The position numbers were made by a program, and so were the translations under genes. 33,995 nucleotides of DNA, taken from contig JARRBR010000061.1 of the NCBI GenBank assembly GCA_029982755.1, positions 1 through 33,995 of the forward strand, in the 5' to 3' direction. Below are positions 1-7,798 of the stretch, piece by piece (the stretch's first letter is position 1; every line of letters begins with the position of its first letter). The notes beneath the pieces are model-generated. The model did no database searches. It was not told the DNA's origin and worked only from the letters and a program-made list of their open reading frames with translations. Origin of the DNA: Rhodocyclaceae bacterium (GTDB lineage: Bacteria > Pseudomonadota > Gammaproteobacteria > Burkholderiales > Rhodocyclaceae).

Positions 1-1353
<1,353 letters not shown>

Positions 1354-1406
1354 GGCTGTGTCCTCGGTCGTTCGACGGTCGCCGGGCAACGCCACGCACA
1401 AATGCG

Positions 1407-1446
1407 AACGGCGCCACAAACCGGCTGAAGGTTTGTGAGCGCCGTT
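1407..1446 (-). promoter_or_regulatory. Long hairpin overlapping the SAH aptamer (expression platform)
   Basis: Positions 1407-1422 and 1430-1446 form a 16-base-pair inverted repeat with one bulged base and a 7-base loop. The upstream arm on the RNA (1446 to 1430) contains the same GCGCTC bases that close the aptamer pseudoknot, so hairpin and ligand-bound aptamer are mutually exclusive. No U-run follows the downstream arm, so this does not look like a plain intrinsic terminator. The metH ribosome site lies about 45 bases further on. I infer an expression platform, with the mechanism (Rho, ribosome access or RNA stability) open. Confidence 0.7.
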
Positions 1447-1500
1447 GATCGGTTGCCGAGCCTGGCCCGCACAGGATCGGTGGGTCGCAGCGCTCCTCGG
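1435..1500 (-). ncRNA. SAH riboswitch aptamer upstream of metH
   Basis: Read on the minus strand, the leader starts CCGAGGAGCGCTGCGACCC, continues to CCAGGCTCGG, and ends AACGGCGCTCAC. This is the conserved core of the S-adenosylhomocysteine riboswitch: CCGAG pairs with CTCGG to close the first helix, and GAGCGC in the 5' part can pair with GCGCTC at the 3' end to make the pseudoknot. SAH riboswitches are known upstream of ahcY and metH in beta- and gammaproteobacteria and raise expression when SAH accumulates. The position ahead of metH fits that role. The identification rests on consensus recall, not a covariance search. Confidence 0.9.
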
Positions 1501-1577
1501 CAAGGCCGGGATTCTAGCCCCTGTCCCGCGGCACTGCCAAGAGCGCGCATCGCCGCGCTAGCGCGGCGCGCCTGCCG

Positions 1578-2204
1578 CTACCAGAACCAGGGATGGACGA
1601 AGGGATGCGGGTAGAAAGGGCGCGGATACCCCCACCAGCCCGGCCCCCACCCCCACGGATGACCGTAGTAGCCGCCCCAGCCGCCCGACAGCGCCCCATC
1701 GCGCGGATAGACGTAGGTCTGGCTGGTGCGCACCACCTTGCCGTCGATGAAATGCACGTTGAACAGGACGGCGATGCCGGGGCCGTCGTTGCGGATGTTC
1801 CAGTCCCACACCTCCTCGCCGGAGTTGCGGAAACGCTGCTCGGAGCGGTGGGTGCCGAGCAGGCGCGACACCTGCTCCTTGTCCATCCCGCGCTCGACGC
1901 GGGCGAGGTTCTCGGGCGCGAGCGCATCCCACTGGCGCAGCACGATGCCGCCCTGGTCGACCTGCACCATCAGGCAGGTCCAGCCATTGGGCTGGGTCGA
2001 GTACTCGAGGGTAGTGGTGCCGTCGTCGTTGCTCCAGCGCCGGGTCGGCTCGCCGCGCGCGGCCAGCGCCTCGGCCTCGGTCGCGTACGGCCGCGGCGGT
2101 TCGAAGCTGGCGCAGCCGGCGAGCAGCCCGGCCAGCACCAGGAACAGCAGCCAGCCCGCCACCTGCGGCAGGCTGCGCGAGGAACGATGCATGCGGGAAA
2201 ACAT
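1578..2204 (-). CDS. Small outer-membrane-type lipoprotein, BamE/SmpA-like, with W/G/P-rich tail
   Basis: A 208-residue protein of unknown exact role. Residues 1-31 form a lipoprotein signal with the lipobox LLAGC (Cys31), so the mature protein should be lipid-anchored. The middle contains a DKEQVSRLLGTH segment followed by a stretch like EEVWDWNI, the helix-then-sheet pattern seen in small BamE/SmpA/OmlA-fold proteins. The last ~35 residues are very rich in Trp, Gly, Pro, Tyr and His, which is unusual. The ATG at 2204 has a strong GGGAGG site 5 bases upstream that starts directly after the stop codon of the preceding gene. That gene (2218-2709) is a clear paralogue, so the pair is a tandem duplication and probably one operon. 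Function is not known; a BamE role is only one possibility. Confidence 0.85.
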   Translation of the reverse strand: MFSRMHRSSRSLPQVAGWLLFLVLAGLLAGCASFEPPRPYATEAEALAARGEPTRRWSNDDGTTTLEYSTQPNGWTCLMVQVDQGGIVLRQWDALAPENLARVERGMDKEQVSRLLGTHRSEQRFRNSGEEVWDWNIRNDGPGIAVLFNVHFIDGKVVRTSQTYVYPRDGALSGGWGGYYGHPWGWGPGWWGYPRPFYPHPFVHPWFW

Positions 2205-2217
2205 CTCGACCTCCCGT

Positions 2218-2709
2218 CTAGTGCTTGTACTGGGTGTAGCGTCCGGTCGCCTTCACCCGGCCGTCGTTGTTGAAGGACACGGTGAAGAAGACCGGGTCGC
2301 TCGTGCCGTCGGGGCCGTGCGAGATCCGCCACTCCCACACCGTCTCCTGCTTGAGCTGGAAGAACTGGCTCGAAGCCGGCTTGCCGAGCAGGCGGCGCAC
2401 CTGGTCGCCGTTCATGCCGTTCTGGACCTTGGCGAAGCTCGCCTCGTTCAGCACCTGGTCGATCTCGCGCAGGATCTGGTCGGGGCCGATCGTGATCATG
2501 AAGCACTCGACGCCCTGCGGCTGGCGGCTGAACTCCCAGGTCACCGAGCCGTCCTCGTTGCGCCACTCCATGTGCGGCGGCCCGAAGCGCTGGCGCACCT
2601 CGGCCGCGGTCGAGACCCCGGGCTGGAGTTCCTTGACGTTGATGTAGTCGCAGGCGGTGATGCCGATTGCCGACAGCACGCCGCACAGCCAGGCGATGAA
2701 GCGTTTCAT
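2218..2709 (-). CDS. Small lipoprotein, BamE/SmpA-like (paralogue of the next gene)
   Basis: A 163-residue putative lipoprotein. The start at 2709 is chosen because GGAGG lies 6 bases upstream and because it places a signal sequence at the N-terminus ending in ITAC (Cys20), an acceptable lipobox. Longer in-frame starts upstream would add an arginine-rich segment that spoils the signal. The mature part aligns by eye with the downstream neighbour: GVECFMITI against CLMVQV, NGDQVRRLLGKP against DKEQVSRLLGTH, and TVWEWRI against EVWDWNI. It lacks the W/G/P-rich tail of that paralogue. The two genes are 13 bases apart. The fold is inferred to be BamE/SmpA-like; the role is unknown. Confidence 0.85.
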   Translation of the reverse strand: MKRFIAWLCGVLSAIGITACDYINVKELQPGVSTAAEVRQRFGPPHMEWRNEDGSVTWEFSRQPQGVECFMITIGPDQILREIDQVLNEASFAKVQNGMNGDQVRRLLGKPASSQFFQLKQETVWEWRISHGPDGTSDPVFFTVSFNNDGRVKATGRYTQYKH

Positions 2710-2892
2710 GCAAGTCCTCCGCGGATCGACGACGGCACCCCATGTGCGCCGCCAGGGCGCCCGGCCGGCCCTGGGACGAGCCCGGGAGCGCTTCGACGCC
2801 GTCAGCATCCGCCATGCCCGACGGTTTTGCAATCGGCGAAGGGTGACGCTCTGCAATCGCGCTGTGCCCTGCCCCGACTCCTGCCGCAAGAT

Positions 2893-2923
2893 CCATACGC
2901 ATCAGTATGGAAGAAGGTATAAT
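2893..2923 (+). promoter_or_regulatory. Promoter of the CoA-transferase gene with a palindrome in place of the -35 box
   Basis: A perfect TATAAT -10 hexamer lies at 2918-2923, 42 bases before the CoA-transferase ATG. Where a -35 box should be there is instead a perfect 6-6-6 dyad, CCATAC-N6-GTATGG (2893-2910). That layout suits a regulator-dependent promoter. The rest of the 256-base gap to the divergent lipoprotein gene shows only that gene's ribosome site. Confidence 0.55.
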
Positions 2924-2965
2924 CCGCGCGTCTCGATTCGATGATCAACTGGTGGCGGACGCAGC

Positions 2966-4264
2966 ATGAGCAATCCGGAAACCCTGTACCAACAGAAACG
3001 CATGACGGCGTCCGACGCCGTCGGCCTGATCCAGGACGGCGACACCGTGGTCGTGCCCACCGGCGTCGGCGAGCCGCCCGCGCTGCTGCACGCATTGTCC
3101 GCACGCCGCCATGCATTGCGCGACGTGGCGGTGAGCCAGATCCTGCCGCTGCGCAAGTTCGCCTACCTCGACCCCGAGACGCGCGCCAACGTCCGCCACG
3201 ACGCCTACTTCTTCGGCGGCGCCACCCGCGCGGGCGGCCAGGCGGGCTGGGTGGATTTCATCCCCGCCTACTTCTCCGAGCTGCCGATGCTGATCGACCG
3301 CGGCCTGTCGCCGGCCGACGTCGTGGTGTCGATGGCCTCGCCGATGGACGAGCACGGCTACTTCAGCCTGTCGCTGGCGCCCGACTACACCATGGCGGCC
3401 ATCCGCCGCGCACGCGTGGTGCTGCTCGAGGTGAATCCCAACGTGCCCTTCGCCAACGGCGACTGCCATGTGCACGTCTCGCAGGTCGCCGGCCTGGTGG
3501 AAAGCGAGGAGCCGCTGTTCGAGGTCGGCCTGCCGCAGATCGGCCCGGTGCAGGAGGCGATCGGCAAGTACGTCGCCGACCTGATCGACGACGGCGCCAC
3601 GCTGCAGATCGGCTACGGCGGCATCCCGGACGCGGTGGTGATGCAGCTGCAGCACAAGCGCGACCTCGGCATCCACACCGAGATGATCGGCGACGGCATC
3701 CTGTCGCTGATCGAGTCCGGCGCGGTCACCAACCGCAGGAAGACCTTCATGCCGGGCAAGACGGTCGCCACCTTCGCACTCGGCTCGAACCGCCTGTATC
3801 GCACCTTGCACCGCAACCCGGCGATCGAGATGCATCCGGTGGACTTCACCAACGACCCGTACATCGCCGCGCGCAACGACAAGCTGTGCGCGATCAACGC
3901 CACCCTGCAGATCGACCTGATCGGCCAGTGCGGCTCGGAGAGCCTGGGCCACCTGCCCTACTCCGGTACCGGCGGCCAGGTGGACTTCGTGCGCGCCGCC
4001 AACCGCTCGCAGGGCGGCAAGGCCTTCATCGTGCTGCCCTCGACCGCCAGGGACGGGACCGTGTCGCGCATCGCGCCGGTGCTGTCGCCGGGCACCCACG
4101 TCACCACCAGCAAGAACGACATCAACTACGTGGTCACCGAATACGGCGTCGCCGAACTGCGCGGCAAGACCGCCCGGCAGCGCGCGGAAGCCCTGATCGG
4201 CATCGCCCATCCGGACTTCCGCGGCGAACTGCGCGAATCGGCGAGAAAGATGAATCTGCTGTAA
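2966..4264 (+). CDS. Acetyl-CoA hydrolase/4-hydroxybutyrate CoA-transferase family protein
   Basis: A class I CoA-transferase of 432 residues, the usual length for the Cat1/Ach1/4-hydroxybutyrate CoA-transferase family. Such enzymes move CoA between carboxylic acids through a glutamyl-CoA intermediate. The probable catalytic glutamate is Glu239 in GIHTEMIGDG, matching the position reported for clostridial 4-hydroxybutyrate CoA-transferase (Glu238). The CoA-site glycines appear in QIGYGGIPDA (about 214-223) and GTGGQVDFVRAA (about 336). The ATG at 2966 follows GGTGGCGGACGC. It is transcribed alone, divergent from the lipoprotein pair and convergent with the CBS gene. The substrate cannot be read from sequence; acetate/propionate or 4-hydroxybutyrate are plausible in an aromatic- or PHB-metabolising betaproteobacterium. 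Confidence 0.9.
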   Translation: MSNPETLYQQKRMTASDAVGLIQDGDTVVVPTGVGEPPALLHALSARRHALRDVAVSQILPLRKFAYLDPETRANVRHDAYFFGGATRAGGQAGWVDFIPAYFSELPMLIDRGLSPADVVVSMASPMDEHGYFSLSLAPDYTMAAIRRARVVLLEVNPNVPFANGDCHVHVSQVAGLVESEEPLFEVGLPQIGPVQEAIGKYVADLIDDGATLQIGYGGIPDAVVMQLQHKRDLGIHTEMIGDGILSLIESGAVTNRRKTFMPGKTVATFALGSNRLYRTLHRNPAIEMHPVDFTNDPYIAARNDKLCAINATLQIDLIGQCGSESLGHLPYSGTGGQVDFVRAANRSQGGKAFIVLPSTARDGTVSRIAPVLSPGTHVTTSKNDINYVVTEYGVAELRGKTARQRAEALIGIAHPDFRGELRESARKMNLL

Positions 4265-4288
4265 CCCGCAGGGTCACGGACCGCCGGT

Positions 4289-4723
4289 TCAGAGAATGAC
4301 GGTGATCTCCTCGCGCCGCACCAGCTCGGCGCCGAAGTCGAGCGCGTCGAGCAGCAGCGCGTCGCGCGCGCTGACGACGCCCACCGGGCGCCTGGCGGAA
4401 TCGACCACGGCGACGTGGCGGATCCCGTTCTCGTACATCAGGTGCAGGGCGTGGCCGAAAGGCTTGTCCTCGGCGAGCGTCATCGGGTTGTGGGTCATCA
4501 CCTCGCCCACCATGGTGGTGTCGGCATCGAGGCCGGCGGCGATCACGCGGAAGGTCGCGTCACGCTCGGTGAAGATGCCGGTGAGCACGCCGTGCTCGGT
4601 GATCAGTGCCGCGCTGCAATGCTGCGCCTGCATGAGCCGGGTGACTTCCCGCACGGACGTGAACGCGGACACGCTGACGAAGGCACGGTCGGCGAGGACC
4701 TGGTGGATCGGACGGCTGGGCAT
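4289..4723 (-). CDS. Two-CBS-domain protein
   Basis: A 144-residue cytosolic protein made almost entirely of two CBS domains (about residues 8-64 and 72-128), the module that binds adenine nucleotides and senses energy or redox state. Typical features are GVLTGIFTERDATFRV in the first domain and IRHVAVVD...GVVSARDAL in the second. The ATG at 4723 is preferred over a start 30 codons upstream because AAGGAGA lies just ahead of it. It is convergent with the CoA-transferase gene, 24 bases between stops, without an obvious shared terminator. A perfect dyad in the leader (4755-4780) hints at regulation. No partner domain is present, so the regulated target is unknown. Confidence 0.88.
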   Translation of the reverse strand: MPSRPIHQVLADRAFVSVSAFTSVREVTRLMQAQHCSAALITEHGVLTGIFTERDATFRVIAAGLDADTTMVGEVMTHNPMTLAEDKPFGHALHLMYENGIRHVAVVDSARRPVGVVSARDALLLDALDFGAELVRREEITVIL

Positions 4724-4754
4724 GATCTGTCTCCTTCTGCATTTATTGGGTAAG

Positions 4755-4780
4755 GCACGATTGACAAGCTTCAATCGTGC
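4755..4780 (-). promoter_or_regulatory. Perfect inverted repeat in the leader of the CBS-domain gene
   Basis: GCACGATTGA and TCAATCGTGC flank a 6-base loop. No T-run follows on either strand, so a terminator is unlikely. The centre TTGAC-N4-TTCAA matches the FNR/ANR consensus (TTGAT-N4-ATCAA) in 8 of 10 positions. It is 32 bases upstream of the CBS gene start, so it may be an operator or a leader hairpin. The remaining bases up to the end of psd (4781-4973) show nothing I recognise. Confidence 0.45.
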
Positions 4781-4973
4781 CAGCTTGCCGAAGCTGCCAG
4801 CCCGAGCCGGCATGCTGTCGACAAGCCCCTGTTTTAGCGGAGATTCTTGACCGTATCGTGACCGTTTTCGGAAGACTGCGCCGCGACGGCGCGCGCCGGA
4901 TCACGCATCGAAGCCGTGCATCGGCGGCCCCGGCCGCACCGCCGCAGTGCGTGAACCGCGCCGCGGGGCCGGC

Positions 4974-5837
4974 TCAGGCGCAGTCGCCGGCGCGGCGGAA
5001 TTGCGCCATCGCCTCGCCCATGCGCACCGCCCGCCCCGGCGCCCAGTCGGAGGCGAAACGCAGCGCGTGCTTCGGAAACAGCATCACCACCGTCGAGCCG
5101 AGCAGGAAGCGCCCCATCTCCGCGCCCCGGTCGAGCACCACCTCGCCCTCTGCGTAGGTGCGTTTCTCGATGTCGGGCAGGCGCGGCGGATTGACCACGC
5201 CGTGCCACACCGTGGCCATGCTGCCGACGATGGTCGCGCCCACCAGCACCATCACGAAGGGGCCGAACGCGCCCTCGAACACGCACACCACGCGCTCGTT
5301 GCGCGCGAACAGGCCGGGCACGCCGCGCGCGGTCGCCGGATTCACCGAGAACAGTTCGCCCGGCACGTAGATCATCTGCGTCAGCCGACCAGCGCACGGC
5401 ATGTGGATGCGGTGGTAGTCGCGCGGCGACAGGTAGAGGGTGGCGAAATCGCCGTTCTCGAAGCGCGCCGCCAGCTTGCGGTCGCCGCCGACGAGCGCGG
5501 TGGCCGAGTAGAAATGACCCTTGGCCTGGAAGATCTGGTCGAACTCGATCGGCCCGAACTGGCTGATCGCGCCATCGACCGGGCACACGAAGTCCGCCTC
5601 CGCCAGCGGCCGCATGCCCTCGCGCAGCGGGCGGGTGAAGAACGCGTTGAAGCTGGCGTAGGCTGCCGGGTCCGGATTGGCCGCCTCGGCCATGTTCACC
5701 CCGTAGCGCTTGATGAACCAGCGGATCACCGCGGTCGTAGCCTTGCCGCCCTCGAGGCCGGCGAGCTTGCCGGCAAGCTGGGTGAGCAGGCGCTTGGGCA
5801 GGGCGTACTGGAGGGCGACGGCGAGACGTTCGGACAC
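4974..5837 (-). CDS. psd: Phosphatidylserine decarboxylase proenzyme
   Basis: Psd decarboxylates phosphatidylserine to phosphatidylethanolamine at the inner membrane. The self-cleavage motif LGST is present at about residues 246-249, so Ser248 would become the pyruvoyl group of the short alpha chain. The charge-relay residues are seen as Asp88 in CPVDGA and His145 in YHRIHMP. Length (287 residues) is normal for the bacterial short form. I chose the GTG at 5837, which begins [11 protein letters not shown] as in many relatives and has AGGA upstream. A longer in-frame ATG at 5915 would add 26 residues without family support. It stands alone, 136 bases from the end of the CBS gene's leader and downstream of argO on the same strand. 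Confidence 0.95.
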   Translation of the reverse strand: MSERLAVALQYALPKRLLTQLAGKLAGLEGGKATTAVIRWFIKRYGVNMAEAANPDPAAYASFNAFFTRPLREGMRPLAEADFVCPVDGAISQFGPIEFDQIFQAKGHFYSATALVGGDRKLAARFENGDFATLYLSPRDYHRIHMPCAGRLTQMIYVPGELFSVNPATARGVPGLFARNERVVCVFEGAFGPFVMVLVGATIVGSMATVWHGVVNPPRLPDIEKRTYAEGEVVLDRGAEMGRFLLGSTVVMLFPKHALRFASDWAPGRAVRMGEAMAQFRRAGDCA

Positions 5838-5974
5838 GACGGGATCCTGGATGAGTTGCGGGCGAGGGCCGCGAAGACCGCGATTATACGGCGCACGCTC
5901 CCTCGCGCCGGGCATGAGGCGCGCTGTCGCAGGACGGGTCCGGCAGCCGCACGCCGCAATGGCCGGGGCGGGCC

Positions 5975-6000
5975 GATCGCGGCTGCGCCCGCTCCTGCGG
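5975..6000. repeat. REP-like palindromic repeat
   Basis: GATCGCGGCTGCGCCCGC followed by TCCTGCGG resembles the REP elements of Pseudomonas and relatives (TCGCGG...CCGCTCCTAC). It lies in the 175-base gap between argO and psd. Further copies are at 7628, 7711 and 22195. Confidence 0.5.
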
Positions 6001-6012
6001 GCGAGGCGACGA

Positions 6013-6618
6013 TCAGGCCAGCAGCAGCGAGGCCGCGATCCCCCACAGCATCAGCGCCACGAGCGCATCCAGCACCCGCCACGCCATCGGCCTGGCGAAC
6101 AGCGGCACCAGCAGGCGGGCGCCGTAGCCGAGCAGCACGAACCAGACGACGGACGCAGTGATCGCGCCGGCGGCGAACAGCGGCCGCAGGTCCTCGGCCT
6201 GCTGGCTGCCGATCGAGCCGAGCAGCACCACGGTGTCGAGGTAGGCGTGCGGATTGAGCAGGCTGAAGCCGGCCGCCGCAAGCAGGGCCTGGCCGCGCGA
6301 CATGCGCTGGTGCCCGGCGAAATCCATCGCCCGCCCGCCGCGCAGCGCGGAATGCAGCGAGCGGCCGCCGTACCACAGCAGGAAGGCGGCGCCGCCGTAG
6401 CGCGCCACGCTCATCAGGTCGGGGCTGGCGACGAACAGGCTGCCCAGGCCGGCGATGCCCAGCCCGATCAGCAGCATGTCGCACAGCGCCGACACGCTCA
6501 CCGTCAGCAGCACGTGTTCGCCGCGCAGGCCCTGGCGCAGCACGTGCGCGTTCTGCGCGCCGATGGCCATGATCAGGCCGAGCGTGAGGATGAAACCGTT
6601 GAAGTAGACGTTGCCCAT
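6013..6618 (-). CDS. argO: LysE/ArgO-type amino-acid exporter
   Basis: A 201-residue inner-membrane protein of the LysE family, which exports arginine, lysine or toxic analogues such as canavanine. It shows about six hydrophobic segments and the N-terminal family signature [19 protein letters not shown]. The [19 protein letters not shown] stretch in the middle is also typical of LysE/ArgO. The ATG at 6618 is chosen because AGGAAAGG lies 8 bases before it; a GTG three codons upstream would leave too little space. It is divergent from an argP-type regulator across a 111-base gap with a LysR-like dyad, as in E. coli. Whether arginine or lysine is the main substrate cannot be told. Confidence 0.92.
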   Translation of the reverse strand: MGNVYFNGFILTLGLIMAIGAQNAHVLRQGLRGEHVLLTVSVSALCDMLLIGLGIAGLGSLFVASPDLMSVARYGGAAFLLWYGGRSLHSALRGGRAMDFAGHQRMSRGQALLAAAGFSLLNPHAYLDTVVLLGSIGSQQAEDLRPLFAAGAITASVVWFVLLGYGARLLVPLFARPMAWRVLDALVALMLWGIAASLLLA

Positions 6619-6686
6619 GATGCTCACCTTTCCTGTTCTGGAGCGCGCCGCGCCGGGACGGAAAGATAGGCTCGCCGGAGTCTTTC

Positions 6687-6707
6687 ATTAAGTAGAATCG
6701 ATTTAAT
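6687..6707 (+). promoter_or_regulatory. Likely ArgP/LysR-type operator between argO and argP
   Basis: ATTAA-N11-TTAAT is a dyad with the T-N11-A core of LysR-type regulator sites. It is AT-rich against the surrounding high-GC DNA and lies about midway between the divergent starts of argO and argP. Confidence 0.55.
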
Positions 6708-6729
6708 TCAGTTCCGAGTAAAAACGCTA

Positions 6730-7620
6730 ATGATCGACCCCCGCCTGCTCGCCTTCGAGGCCGTGCTCCAGGAGGGCAGCTTCGAGCGCGCCGCGCGCCG
6801 GCTGGCGCTCACCCAGTCGGCGGTGTCGCAGCGCGTGAAGCTGCTCGAGGCCGAACTCGGCCAGGTGCTGCTGGTGCGCAGCAAGCCGGTCCGGCCCACC
6901 CCGGCCGGGCGCCGGCTGCTGCCCTATCTGGCGCAGCTGCGGCTGATGGAGGCGGAGGCCCGGCGCGCGCTCTCGCCCCGCCAGGCCCACGGCCCGCTGC
7001 GGCTGGCGGTGGGGGTGAATGCGGATTCGCTCGCCACCTGGTTCATCGGCGCGGTCGCCGCGGTGGTCAGGGAAGAAGGCCTGGTGCTCGACTGCGTGGT
7101 CGATGACCAGGACCACACCCATGCGCTGCTCGCCGACGGCGAGGTGCTGGGCTGCGTGTCGACGCGGCCCGATCCGATGCGCGGCTGCGCAGCCGAGCGC
7201 CTGGGGGTGATGCCCTACCTGTGCGCCGGCTCGCCCGAGTTCCGCGCGCGCTGGTTTCCGCACGGGCTGACCCGCGCCGCGCTGGAGAAGGCGCCGGCGA
7301 TCGTGTTCGGGCGCCACGACGACATGCACGAGGCCTTCCTGCGGCGCCACTTCGGGCTGGATGCCGGCCAGTATCCGCACCACGTCGTGCCTTCGTCCGA
7401 GGGCTTCATGGCCTTCGCCGTCGCCGGGCTGGGCTACGGCTTCATCCCCGAGATCCAGGCGCGCGCGCACCTCGCCCGCGGCGAGCTGGTCGACCTGGCG
7501 CCGGAGCGCGAGGACGTGGTGCTGTACTGGCACCACTGGCAGGTGCAGTCGCCGGTGATGGCGCGGCTGGCGGGGGCGATCGCCGAGGCCGCGGCAAATG
7601 CGCTGGGGGACGAGCGGTAA
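6730..7620 (+). CDS. argP: LysR-family regulator, ArgP/IciA type
   Basis: A 296-residue LysR regulator, almost the same length as E. coli ArgP (297), which senses arginine/lysine and activates argO. The N-terminal helix-turn-helix is at about residues 3-60 (RAARRLALTQSAVSQRVKLLEAELG), followed by a linker helix and the effector-binding domain. ArgP-like features include LLVRSKPVRPTPAGRRLLPY, and DDQDHTHALLADGEVLGCVST in the effector domain. The ATG at 6730 has only a weak ribosome site, but the protein starts MIDPRLLAFEAVLQEGSFE, as expected. Divergence from argO strongly supports the assignment. Confidence 0.93.
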   Translation: MIDPRLLAFEAVLQEGSFERAARRLALTQSAVSQRVKLLEAELGQVLLVRSKPVRPTPAGRRLLPYLAQLRLMEAEARRALSPRQAHGPLRLAVGVNADSLATWFIGAVAAVVREEGLVLDCVVDDQDHTHALLADGEVLGCVSTRPDPMRGCAAERLGVMPYLCAGSPEFRARWFPHGLTRAALEKAPAIVFGRHDDMHEAFLRRHFGLDAGQYPHHVVPSSEGFMAFAVAGLGYGFIPEIQARAHLARGELVDLAPEREDVVLYWHHWQVQSPVMARLAGAIAEAAANALGDER

Positions 7621-7627
7621 GGAGCCG

Positions 7628-7736
7628 TTCGCGGGCAAGCCCGCTCTCACAGCGGACACGCGCCGCCTGTTCCTTGTCGGTGAGCGCCCCGCGACTACCG
7701 TGCCGTTCCGCCCCGCGGGAGCGGGCTCTCCGGCGA
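7628..7736. repeat. Pair of inverted REP-like elements (BIME-like)
   Basis: The first copy (7628-7651) has a perfect stem GCGGGC-AA-GCCCGC followed by TCTCACA, which is the classic REP form. The second (about 7711-7736) is its degenerate inverse, AGCCCGCTCCCGCGGG on the opposite strand. They fill the 178-base gap between the convergent ends of argP and cobB. No separate terminator is seen, so the hairpins may protect or end the two mRNAs. Confidence 0.6.
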
Positions 7737-7798
7737 ATGCGCCCCTTGTCCGCCCAGCCAGATCGTCGCGCCCCGGCCCCCTCGACTGGGGCCTGCGT

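Noticed and set aside
4265-4288. Possible bidirectional terminator between the CoA-transferase and CBS genes
   Set aside because: Only 24 bases, with no strong stem and no T-run on either strand.
2941-4299. A 452-codon plus-strand frame over the CoA-transferase gene
   Set aside because: Out of frame with a clear enzyme; Arg/Pro-rich shadow.
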